A DNA stretch of 64,000 nucleotides, taken from Streptomyces sp. MMG1533 (GTDB taxonomy: Bacteria; Actinomycetota; Actinomycetes; Streptomycetales; Streptomycetaceae). Shown here in pieces: positions 25,201 to 33,008 of this stretch. The stretch covers positions 1 through 64,000 of the forward strand of contig NZ_LGDG01000235.1 of NCBI RefSeq assembly GCF_001279775.1, read 5' to 3'. Below the pieces are notes generated by a model. The model was not told the origin of the DNA. It saw only the letters and a program-made list of their open reading frames with translations, and ran no database searches. Position 1 is the stretch's first letter. Every line of letters begins with the position of its first letter. The position numbers were made by a program, and so were the translations under genes.

Positions 25201-25363
25201 GAGCGTCCAAGTGACCCGGCTGCGGCGGCTGTTCGAGGAAGACCGAGGAGAGAGGGAGGACGGCGTGCTGCGGCTCGGCCCGCTGGAGATCGCCACTTGC
25301 GACAACGACCCGGACCGGCCGGAGAACGGCCTGCTGGCGATATCCCTGGGAGGGGCCCGATGA
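22268..25363 (+). CDS. gp6/J-like baseplate wedge protein
   Basis: A 1031-residue protein with VVDYTARDYDTIRKLLLDRL near residue 155 and NPADLGTTLVELLAYTGDQIS shortly after. Both are typical of the putative baseplate assembly proteins of CIS and phage-like clusters. The C-terminal 250 residues (ITAEDY-type start, then IPLDIALTVCA and SRLVAVAAAVPGVESV) match baseplate J domains. It forms the wedge ring that connects baseplate units. Starts at ATG 22268 overlapping gp25, and its stop overlaps the following gene. Confidence 0.9.
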   Translation: MTNTTTSRRAKVRAAQLNGVDAVEVSDDGLLLTVTFLGKAPHGLGAENVRIDGGRRVTGITAVDVSVEREEDPELDDLLHVTLDRAGDTSRYRLSLVETDPYGRPGTAPFRGFDQRYHSAAFAFRPDCPTPFDCKDERPEEPAFPDAPVVDYTARDYDTIRKLLLDRLALTTPDWAERNPADLGTTLVELLAYTGDQISHHQDAVATEAYLDTARRRVSVRRHVRLIDYAMHDGCTARAYVAVETAGDHTLAPGTYRFASVDVRTLDPHDRPEPGTVVDENELADLDERGSVEVFEPVVAADPLELRVAHNAIRLWSWGGEVCTLPEGATSATLRDEWDDPETCRDRRLALGPGDVLILEEVKGPRTGTSGDADPAHRQAVRLTSVLPGLDRIEDQPVLEVTWAAEDALRFPLCLTTRGGRDCLPVEDVTLVRGNVVLVDHGRTLTGLPETVIAPPEPAVVAPCDPPAFGCHDREEGNAPARLVNSLTDRAESGQALAPDDVRELFEVVGEAATVRAGLGLERAGQRHERVVPGTAYAQAAALRTLLAQSVYPGIRPRFRPVLGRSPVVQAVPFPAPATVAAGQAERIAAIPGRFRQRLVELWRSARDRDGLGEEEIAELAVVYGLKVLERIELRHHPVRALRELLHRNDQLLDGKLRRVEILTARARAGAVLDGHIAWEIAHSWGPVYAAGLHPDEPVLRGSATAALTQDPRRALPAVRLHHDDLIWEPRRDLLDSTSRDRHFVGELEDDGRLALRFGDGRHGAKPTPGARLALRYRLGGGLAGNVGAEAVNHLVIQSDCEQPPAAVVRNPLPATGGTEPEPVEQARQLAPLDLRRTRLRAVTAEDYAALASALPGVQRAAAEIRWTGSVQEAHIAIDAYGNGTAPDRLLASVAQSLEAYRRIGHDLVVGRARLIPLDIALTVCAAPGHQHGQISAELYRVLGNGRNGFFHPDALTFGEPVRLSRLVAVAAAVPGVESVQVTRLRRLFEEDRGEREDGVLRLGPLEIATCDNDPDRPENGLLAISLGGAR

Positions 25364-28300
25364 CAGCCATCGACTCCACTGCCGAGGGGTGCACCTGTGG
25401 CGGCGCATGCCGCGCCGGCCACGACGAGCGCCTCGCCCCGGCCCCGCCGCACAACCCGCCCGGCCGCACCGCCCTCGACTACCGCGTCGGCGACTACGGC
25501 TCCTTCCGCGCCGCCCTCCTGGACCGGCTCGCCTCGCCCGCGTACCCGGCCCTGAGCGGAGCGAAAAGGGGGTTCCCCCGGCCGGAGGCTGGGGGAGGCC
25601 TCACCGTCCGCACCCCCGACGACCCGGCGATCGGCCTGCTCGACGCCACCGCGGTCCTCGGCGACCTGCTGACCTTCCACTCCGAGCGGATCGCCGACGA
25701 GGCCTACATCCGTACGGCGAACGAGCACCGCTCGCTGGTCCTGCTCGGCCGGCTCGTCGGCCACCGGCCGCGGCCCGGCGTCGCCGCGACCACGTACCTG
25801 GCGTACACCCTCGAACGTGACCCGCGCGCCGAGGCCCTGCCCGTGCGGATTCCGCGCGGCGCGCGCAGCCACAGCGTGCCCGCCTCCGCCGACGAGCAGT
25901 CCCTGACCTTCGAGACCAGCCGCGACCTGACGGCCCGCTGGGACTGGAACGAGCTGAAGGTACGCAGGCGCCGACCCTCCCTGGTCACCCCCGAGGACCT
26001 GGAGCGCCGCTCCGAACTCTTCGTCGAGGGGACCGCGGGCTCCCTGCAGACCGGGGACCAGCTGCTCTTCGTCTTCGGTGAACAGGCGGGCGGCGAGCGC
26101 AAGTTGCTGCCCGTCGCCAGGACGCGGATCGACCGCGACGACGAGATCACCGCGATCTCCCTGCCGAGGTCGGCCCCGCCGACGCTGAAGGAACTCGTCG
26201 ACGAGGTACGGCGCCGGACCGCCGAGCCCGCCGCCCCGGGCGAGCCCGGGGACGAACCGCCCACGCCGGAGGTGCCCGACCCGCGCCCGGTCAGCCGTCT
26301 GATCGAGGACTTCGAGGACCAGGTCCTCGCCCCGCTCCGGACCGACCTCGGCGCGATCAAGAGCCCCGAGCAACTCGCGGCCCGCCTCGCGGAACCCGTC
26401 GCCCGCCTCGGCGAGGCGCAGGTGCTGGCCGAGCCGTACGAGGACGTTGCCGCCTGGTTCGAGCGGTTGGAAGCCGTGCTGGCCGAACTCGCCGAGCGGG
26501 CATTGGAGTTGGCGCCGGCACAGACGGTGGGTACCGCGATGGGCCACCGGTCGGCTGCGGCGCCGTCGGAGCCGGGCGCGCCCACGCGGCGGAGCCGCAC
26601 ATCGACACGGCCCGCGCCCCTGGAGGGCGATTCACGCGCCGCCGCTCTCCAAGCCCTGTCCGCGGTCCTCCCCGCCCTGACCGCCTCGGCCCCCACCCCG
26701 GTCACCGGCACGTCACGCCCCGCCACCGACCCGGCCCGCCTCCTCGCGGCCCTCAACCCCGCCCTCGGCAGCCTCTACCCCGCCTGGCGCACGGCCGCCG
26801 CCCCGGGCACCCCGCAGCTCCTGCGCGAACTGCTCGCGATGCGGGTCACCGCGGCCCCCTTCGGCGCCACGGCCCCGCTCAAGCCGGTCCAGGACAACCG
26901 AGGCCGGGTCATCCGCACCGCGGACTGGCCGCTCACGGGCGCGGTGCTGGTGAGCATGCGGGTGGTGTACGACACCGGCGGCAGGGTCCCGGTCCGCGCG
27001 GAGTTCCAGTACGTCGAGGGCAGCAGCTCCGACCAGCGCGCCGAGAACCTGCCCGTCCCGCAGTTCGCCACCTTCCCGCTCGGCACCGGCCAGGTCGACC
27101 TGTCCGTACGCTCCGGCCAGGACCGCGAGCTCAACTGGCTCAACCTCCCCCACTCTCGAACGCGCTCGAGCGGGGGGACCCCCATCCCCGCCGACTCCCA
27201 GGAGCCGGGCGTCACCGCCCGGCTCCACTCGGGTCTGCCCGAGCGCACCCTGTTCGTGTCGCGGCCCGACGACGACGGCCTGGTCCAGGTAGGCGTCCAC
27301 AACGGTACGGCGCAGCAGATCGCGCTGCGGCCGGGCGCCGCCGAGCAGTTCACCCACGGCGAGTACGAGGTGAGCCTCAGGTACACGGTGGGCAGCGCCG
27401 AACCCCACGTCGAGATCGTCATCGCCAGCAAGCCGCAGCCCGTCAACCGCACCGTGCTGCAACTCGACACCGTGCACGACGGCATCACGGTCGGCAGCTG
27501 GGTCGCGGTCCGGCGCCCCGCCAAGGGCGCTGAGGACGGCGTACCCGGCGACGCGAAGCTCGCCTTCGTCACCACGCAGGTCGTGGCCGCGCGCACGGCG
27601 GCGTACACCAACTACGGCATCACCGGCCGGGGCACCGAACTCACCCTTGCCGACCCCTGGCTGGACGAGTTCGACGTCCTGCTGTCGCACATCCGCGACA
27701 CCACCGTGCACGCGGCCGGCGAGCCGCTGCGCCCGGCGGACGAGCCCCTCGGCGAGGACGTCCACGGCAACGAGATCGAACTCGCCGAGCTGTACGACGG
27801 GTTGGGCCCCGGACGCACGCTCGTCGTCACCGGCGAGCGCAGCGACATCCCGGGGGCCATCGGCGCCACCGAGGTCGTCACGATCGCCGCCGCCGACCCG
27901 GCCGTCGACCCCCGGCTGCCCGGCGACCACGTCCACACCAGGCTCACCCTGACCACCGACCTCGCCCACCGCTACCGCCGCGAGACCGTCCGCATCCTCG
28001 GCAACGTCGTCGAGGCCACCCACGGCGAGAGCCGGGACGAGGCGATCGGCAGCGGCGACTCGGACCGGGTCAACCAGACGTTCGCGCTCTGGCAGTCGCC
28101 GCTCACCTGGCTCGCCGACGACAACCCCCTCGGCGCCACACCGGTGTTGGAGGTCCGGGCCGACGGTGTCCTGTGGCACGAGGTCGACAGCCTCGCCGGA
28201 CGCGGCCCGCGCGAGCGCGTCTACATCACCGGCACCACCGCCGACGGCCGTACGACGGTGACCTTCGGCGACGGCGTCCACGGCGCCCGGCTGCCCACCG

Positions 28301-29253
28301 GCCACGACAACGTCCACGCCCGCTACCGCTTCGGCACCGGCAGGGCCGCCAACGTCCCCGCCGACCGGATCACCCAGCCCCTCACCCGCCCGCTGGGCGT
28401 CACCGCGGTCACCAACCCCCGCCCGGCCGGCGGCGGCGCGGACGCGGACGGGCCCGGCCTGACCCGCCGGACGATCCCCCTCGCGGTCTCCGCCCTGGAC
28501 CGGCTCGTCTCCCCGTCCGACTACGAGGACTTCGCCCGCTCCCGGGCCGGCATCGGCCGGGCCGCCGCGCGTGAGCTCTTCGACGGCCGGCGGCGCGTGC
28601 TGCACGTGACCGTCGCGGGCACCGACGACGTGCCGATCGCCGAGGAGACCCTGCGCCCGCTGCGCGGAGCGCTCACCGAGTACGGCGACCCCGGCCTCCC
28701 CGTCCGCGTCGACGCGCGCGAACTGGTCCTGCTGCTCGTCGCCGCCAAGGTGAAGGTGGCCCCGGACCACGCCTGGGAGACGGTGGAACCACGCCTTCGC
28801 CAGGCCGTCCTGCGCCGACTCGGCTACGAGGGACGGGAGCTGGGGCGGCCCGCCCGCCTCTCCGAACTCCTGGCCGCAGCCCACACCGTGCCCGGCGTCG
28901 ACTACGTGGACGTGGACGTGTTCACGGGCGTTCCCGCGTCCGCCACTCCCGAGGAGCTGACCGAGCTGCTCACCAACCCCGGCGCACCGAAGGCATCCGT
29001 CCCCGCGCCCCCGGCGACGTACGACGAGAAGGTCCACACGGTCGGCGCAGCGAACGGCGAGACCCTGTCCGAGGTCTGCGCCCGCCACGGCGTCCCGCTC
29101 GCCGAACTCCTGCGCCTCAACCCCGACATCACCGACACCCGGCGACTGCCCAAGGGCCGGTCGGTGTTCGTCTTCCGCGGCATCCGCCCCGCCCGGCTCG
29201 CCCTGCTGTCGCCGCGCGCCGCGGACACCCTGATTCTCACGGAGGTCAAGTGA
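25360..29253 (+). CDS. Large baseplate assembly protein with C-terminal LysM
   Basis: The 1297-residue protein begins with TCGGACRAGHD, a short Cys-rich stretch. It continues with LDYRVGDYGSFRAALLDRL and LLTFHSERIADEAYIRTA, a pattern shared with the preceding gp6-like protein. The second half has VNQTFALWQSPLTWL and a repeated J-like region (PGVDYVDVDVF). Residues about 1225-1275 (HTVGAANGETLSEVCARHG, then LNPDITD) form a LysM domain. It occupies the place of gp7/Pvc12-type wedge proteins. Two in-frame insertions of genomic palindromic repeats interrupt it (see repeats at 25556 and 27144). Confidence 0.85.
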   Translation: MTAIDSTAEGCTCGGACRAGHDERLAPAPPHNPPGRTALDYRVGDYGSFRAALLDRLASPAYPALSGAKRGFPRPEAGGGLTVRTPDDPAIGLLDATAVLGDLLTFHSERIADEAYIRTANEHRSLVLLGRLVGHRPRPGVAATTYLAYTLERDPRAEALPVRIPRGARSHSVPASADEQSLTFETSRDLTARWDWNELKVRRRRPSLVTPEDLERRSELFVEGTAGSLQTGDQLLFVFGEQAGGERKLLPVARTRIDRDDEITAISLPRSAPPTLKELVDEVRRRTAEPAAPGEPGDEPPTPEVPDPRPVSRLIEDFEDQVLAPLRTDLGAIKSPEQLAARLAEPVARLGEAQVLAEPYEDVAAWFERLEAVLAELAERALELAPAQTVGTAMGHRSAAAPSEPGAPTRRSRTSTRPAPLEGDSRAAALQALSAVLPALTASAPTPVTGTSRPATDPARLLAALNPALGSLYPAWRTAAAPGTPQLLRELLAMRVTAAPFGATAPLKPVQDNRGRVIRTADWPLTGAVLVSMRVVYDTGGRVPVRAEFQYVEGSSSDQRAENLPVPQFATFPLGTGQVDLSVRSGQDRELNWLNLPHSRTRSSGGTPIPADSQEPGVTARLHSGLPERTLFVSRPDDDGLVQVGVHNGTAQQIALRPGAAEQFTHGEYEVSLRYTVGSAEPHVEIVIASKPQPVNRTVLQLDTVHDGITVGSWVAVRRPAKGAEDGVPGDAKLAFVTTQVVAARTAAYTNYGITGRGTELTLADPWLDEFDVLLSHIRDTTVHAAGEPLRPADEPLGEDVHGNEIELAELYDGLGPGRTLVVTGERSDIPGAIGATEVVTIAAADPAVDPRLPGDHVHTRLTLTTDLAHRYRRETVRILGNVVEATHGESRDEAIGSGDSDRVNQTFALWQSPLTWLADDNPLGATPVLEVRADGVLWHEVDSLAGRGPRERVYITGTTADGRTTVTFGDGVHGARLPTGHDNVHARYRFGTGRAANVPADRITQPLTRPLGVTAVTNPRPAGGGADADGPGLTRRTIPLAVSALDRLVSPSDYEDFARSRAGIGRAAARELFDGRRRVLHVTVAGTDDVPIAEETLRPLRGALTEYGDPGLPVRVDARELVLLLVAAKVKVAPDHAWETVEPRLRQAVLRRLGYEGRELGRPARLSELLAAAHTVPGVDYVDVDVFTGVPASATPEELTELLTNPGAPKASVPAPPATYDEKVHTVGAANGETLSEVCARHGVPLAELLRLNPDITDTRRLPKGRSVFVFRGIRPARLALLSPRAADTLILTEVK
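25556..25600. repeat. Streptomyces palindromic repeat inserted in-frame in a baseplate gene
   Basis: GGGGGTTCCCCCGGCCGGAG followed by GCTGGGGGAGG forms nested inverted repeats of a type found in many intergenic places in Streptomyces. Here it lies inside the coding frame and adds about SGAKRGFPRPEAGGG to the protein, in a loop between two conserved segments. Confidence 0.7.
27144..27189. repeat. Second palindromic repeat inserted in-frame in the same gene
   Basis: CCTCCCCCACTCTCGAACGC, GCTCGAGCGGGGGGACCCCC and ATC together form the well-known Streptomyces repeat with arms CTCCCCC/GGGGGGA and TCGA-rich loop. It is translated as LPHSRTRSSGGTPIPA, unlike the surrounding sequence. Confidence 0.75.
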
Positions 29254-31403
29254 TGGCTGCGAACCCGACGGACGTCCGGTTCGACACGGCAGCCCCGGCG
29301 ACGACCCGGGAACCGGACGGCCTCGCCGCGCTGCTGCCCCGCTGGCACCTCCAGCGCGACGCGGAGGAGGGCGAACCCCTGCGCGCGCTGCTCGCCGTGA
29401 TCGCCGAGCAGCTCGACCGGGTCCGCAACGGCGTGGAGCAGGGCTACGAGGACCTGTTCGTGGAGACGGCGGCGTCCTGGGTGCTGCCGTACCTCGGCGA
29501 CCTCGTCGGCTACCGCACCCTGCCCGGCTACGAGCGCGTCCTCACCGACGGCCTGCACGACGGCGGCCGCGACGCGCTCGCCGAGGCGATCGCCCCGCGC
29601 GCCGACGTGGCGGCCACCGTCGCCAACCGCCGCCGGAAGGGCACGCTGCACCTCCTGGAGGAGATCTCCGAGCAGGTGGCCGGCTGGCCGGCACGGGCCG
29701 TCGAGCTGTCGCGGCTGGTCGCCCACAACCAACCGGTGAAGCTCTACAGGGACTCGGGCACCGGCCGTCTCGCCGACCTCCGGGACGGCTCCGCACTCGC
29801 CCTCGCGGGCGGTCCCTTCGACGCCGGGGCCCGCACGGTCGACGTCCGGCGCGCCGACTCGGCCAGGAAGCAGGGCGGTTGGACCCCGGCCGGAGTCGGT
29901 CTCTTCGTCTGGCGCCTCAAGCCGTACTCGCTGACCTCGTCCCCGGCGTACTGCATCGACCGCGCCCGCAACCTGTACACCTTCTCCATCCTCGGCAACG
30001 ACACCCCCCTGGCCACCAAGCCGGTCCCGGAGCCGTCGCCCACCCACATCGCCACCGTCGACAACGTGCCCGCCCTCATCACCCGCCGCCTGCTCCACGA
30101 CCGGCTCGCCGACTACTACGGCCCCGGCAAGAGCCTGGTCATCCGGCGTGACGGCGAGGACCAGCCCGTACCGCCGTCCGACATCGTGGTCGCCGACCTG
30201 TCCGACTGGCGTTACCGTCCCAAGCGGGGGCAGGTCGCCGTCGACCCCGAGCTCGGGCGGATCGCGTTCGGCTCCCGGTCCGCGCCCCGGCAGGGCGTGT
30301 GGGTGGACTACCACTACGCGTTCGGCGCCGACCTGGGCGGCGGCGAGTACGAGCGGCCCGACCGCGTCGCGCGTCCCGACGCCGCCTTCTACCGGGTGGG
30401 GCCCAGGCAGCCGTACCGCCAGGTCATGGACGCCTACCGGGCCTGGCAGCACGACCGCCGGGCGGACCGGACCGGGCCCGAGGGCATCATCGAGATCACG
30501 CACAGCGGCGCCTACCAGGAACAGCTGGACTTCGACCTCGACCCCGGCGACCGGCTGGAACTGCGGGCGGCCGAGGGCACACGGCCGGTGATCCGTCTGC
30601 TCGACTGGTACAGCAACCGCCCGGACGCCCTCAACATCCGTGCCGTGAACGACGACTGCGCCCCGCACGAGCGTCCGCGCCTCGTCCTCGACGGGCTTCT
30701 CGTCGCCGGGCGCGGCATCAACGTCACCGGCCCGATGGGCGCCGTCGTCGTACGCCACAGCACACTCGTCCCCGGCTGGTCCCTGGAGCCCGAGTGCGAA
30801 CCGCACTCGCCGGAGGAGCCCAGCATCGTCCTGGAACGCACCACCGCCTGCCTCCAGGTCGAGCACAGCATCCTCGGCACCGTCGAGGTCATCGGGGACG
30901 AGGTGAGCGAGGACCCCCTCGACATCCACCTGAGGGACAGCATCCTCGACGCCACCGGCCACGACCGCGAGGCCCTGTCCGCACCGGACTGCCGCCACGC
31001 CCACGCCGTGCTCCACCTGCACCGGACGACCGTCATCGGCGAGATCCACACCCACGCCGTGGAGATCGCCGAGAACTCGATCCTCACCGGGAAACTGCAC
31101 GTGGCCCGGCGCGGCCTCGGCTGTCTGCGGTACTCGTACGTCCCCGCCGGCTCGCGTACGCCGCCCAGGCACCGATGCCCCACTCACACACGCCCGTTGT
31201 TCACCTCCGAGCGCTACGGAACGCCCTGGTACGGGCAGTTGGCCGACTGCGGCCCCGAGGAGATCCGGCGCGGCTCGGACGACGGCGCCGAACCGGGCGC
31301 CTTCCACGACCTGTACCGCCCGCAGCGCGAGGACGGCCTCAGGGCGCGGCTCGCCGAGTACACGCCCGCGGGCACGGACGCCGGGATCTTCTTCGTGACG
31401 TGA
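29253..31403 (+). CDS. CIS tail protein with probable beta-helix C-terminal half
   Basis: A 716-residue protein. Residues 1 to about 170 resemble CIS/phage tail proteins with LLPRWHLQRDAEEGEPLRAL and VLPYLGDLVGYRT. The second half has short repeating turns (VVVRHSTLVPG, VEHSILGTVEV, IHLRDSILDA, LHRTTVIGEI, IAENSILTG) that suggest a right-handed parallel beta-helix. GGAGG (29241-29245) sets ATG 29253, overlapping the previous stop. A baseplate-peripheral or fibre-like role is inferred. No recognisable receptor-binding fibre with its own chaperone is seen elsewhere in the cluster. Confidence 0.75.
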   Translation: MAANPTDVRFDTAAPATTREPDGLAALLPRWHLQRDAEEGEPLRALLAVIAEQLDRVRNGVEQGYEDLFVETAASWVLPYLGDLVGYRTLPGYERVLTDGLHDGGRDALAEAIAPRADVAATVANRRRKGTLHLLEEISEQVAGWPARAVELSRLVAHNQPVKLYRDSGTGRLADLRDGSALALAGGPFDAGARTVDVRRADSARKQGGWTPAGVGLFVWRLKPYSLTSSPAYCIDRARNLYTFSILGNDTPLATKPVPEPSPTHIATVDNVPALITRRLLHDRLADYYGPGKSLVIRRDGEDQPVPPSDIVVADLSDWRYRPKRGQVAVDPELGRIAFGSRSAPRQGVWVDYHYAFGADLGGGEYERPDRVARPDAAFYRVGPRQPYRQVMDAYRAWQHDRRADRTGPEGIIEITHSGAYQEQLDFDLDPGDRLELRAAEGTRPVIRLLDWYSNRPDALNIRAVNDDCAPHERPRLVLDGLLVAGRGINVTGPMGAVVVRHSTLVPGWSLEPECEPHSPEEPSIVLERTTACLQVEHSILGTVEVIGDEVSEDPLDIHLRDSILDATGHDREALSAPDCRHAHAVLHLHRTTVIGEIHTHAVEIAENSILTGKLHVARRGLGCLRYSYVPAGSRTPPRHRCPTHTRPLFTSERYGTPWYGQLADCGPEEIRRGSDDGAEPGAFHDLYRPQREDGLRARLAEYTPAGTDAGIFFVT

Positions 31404-31457
31404 GCAGTGCCGCCGTACGCCTTACCCGCACATTCCTGAACCAGGGGGACCCCCTTC

Positions 31458-33008
31458 ATGCACGCTGACCTCTCCCGCTCCACGTTCCGCCCGGAGCGGC
31501 ACTACTCCGCGGTCATCGCCCAGCAGGGCCGCGTCCAGCTCGACGCCGACGCCAACGAGCAGACCGCGATCCAGCTCCACCAGACCCGCACCCTCGCCGC
31601 GGACCTCATCGGCCGGCACGGCGGGCCGCGCGACGCGCCGGGCTTCCGCATCGAGTACGTGGGCGGCAGGCACGACATCGACACCCTCCACATCCACGGC
31701 GGCCGCTACTACGTCGACGGCATCCTCCTCGAAGCCGACCGACCGGCCCCCGGCACGCCCGTCCCCGACGAGGGCGCCGAGGAGCAGGACACCGCGACCC
31801 CGCCCGCGTACTGGACCTACTGGGACCAGCCCGACGGACACCGCGACCCGGAGAAGCCCGGCGACCGGCTGCCCTCGCCCGCCCAGTCGCCGTTCGTGGT
31901 CTACCTCAAGGTGTGGGAGCGGTCGGTGAACGCGGCCGAGGACCCGGCCCTGCGCGAAGTCGCCCTGGGCTCCGCGATGCCGGACACCGCCGCCCGCGTC
32001 AAGGTCGTCTGGCAGGTTCTGCCGCTGTCACTGGCCGAGTTGGCGATCGAGGAGACCGACCCGTCGAAGGAGGTCGTCCGCGCCGCGTTCGAGAAGTGGG
32101 CCAGGGGGCAGTCGGCACCCTCCGCCCGCCTCGCCGCCCGCAGCGAGCGCCCCGACCACGCCGACGAGGACCCGTGCCTGGTCAAGCCCGACGCCCGCTA
32201 CCGCGGCCCGGAGAACCAGCTCTACCGCGTAGAAGTCCACGCCGACGGCAAGGCCGAGGACGCCACCTTCAAATGGTCCCGCGAGAACGGCTCCGTGGTC
32301 TTCCCGGTCGACGAACTCGACGGCACCTGGGTGCAGTTGGCCTCCCTCGGCCACGACGACAAGCTGGACCTCGACATCGGCGACCTCGTCGAGTTCACCG
32401 ACACCGCCCACGCCTCGCGCCTGGAAGCGCTGCCCCTGCTGCGGGTCGAGGAACTGGACCTGCCCGGCCGCCGGGTCCGCCTGTCCGCCGAGCCGGAGCC
32501 GGGCGTCGGCCGGCTGCCCCACCTGAACCCGTTCCTGCGCCGCTGGGACCACCACCAGGGACCGAAGCGCAAGGGCCGTACCTCCGCCCTGCAGGGTGGC
32601 GCCCTGAAGGTGGAAGAGGGCGAGTGGCTCCCCCTGGAGGACGGCGTCGAGGTCTACTTCGCCAAGGGCGGCACCTACCGCACCGGCGACCACTGGATCA
32701 TCCCCGCCCGCACCGCCACCGGCAGCGTCGAATGGCCGGCCGACCCGGCCCGCCGCCCGCTGCTCCAGGCACCGGTCGGCATCGCCCGTCACTTCGCCCC
32801 GCTCGCCCTGGTCAAGGGCGAGGCCGGCGCCGTCGACCTGCGTCTCGCCTTCACCCCGCTGGCCAGCAGCATCCCGGCGGCGGACGAGGCGACGCTCGCG
32901 GCGGAGGAACAGGCACGCCGGCAGGAACAGGCGGCGGAGACGGACCCGTCCGGCGGCCGGTCGCAGACCACAGCCCAGGCCGAGGCGGCCGTGGAAGGAG
33001 ACGAGTGA
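31458..33008 (+). CDS. DUF6519 CIS-associated protein
   Basis: A 516-residue protein opening with ADLSRSTFRPERHYSAVIAQQGRVQLDADANEQ in two recognisable parts, STFRPERHYSAVIAQQGR and QLDADANEQ. These are the mark of DUF6519 proteins, which sit beside tail proteins in CIS and phage-like loci. A conserved FKWSRENGSVVFPV lies near residue 270. Function unknown; a baseplate-peripheral role is likely from context. The last 50 residues are Glu/Ala/Gln-rich. AGGGGGA precedes ATG 31458, and the stop overlaps the amidase start. Confidence 0.8.
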   Translation: MHADLSRSTFRPERHYSAVIAQQGRVQLDADANEQTAIQLHQTRTLAADLIGRHGGPRDAPGFRIEYVGGRHDIDTLHIHGGRYYVDGILLEADRPAPGTPVPDEGAEEQDTATPPAYWTYWDQPDGHRDPEKPGDRLPSPAQSPFVVYLKVWERSVNAAEDPALREVALGSAMPDTAARVKVVWQVLPLSLAELAIEETDPSKEVVRAAFEKWARGQSAPSARLAARSERPDHADEDPCLVKPDARYRGPENQLYRVEVHADGKAEDATFKWSRENGSVVFPVDELDGTWVQLASLGHDDKLDLDIGDLVEFTDTAHASRLEALPLLRVEELDLPGRRVRLSAEPEPGVGRLPHLNPFLRRWDHHQGPKRKGRTSALQGGALKVEEGEWLPLEDGVEVYFAKGGTYRTGDHWIIPARTATGSVEWPADPARRPLLQAPVGIARHFAPLALVKGEAGAVDLRLAFTPLASSIPAADEATLAAEEQARRQEQAAETDPSGGRSQTTAQAEAAVEGDE

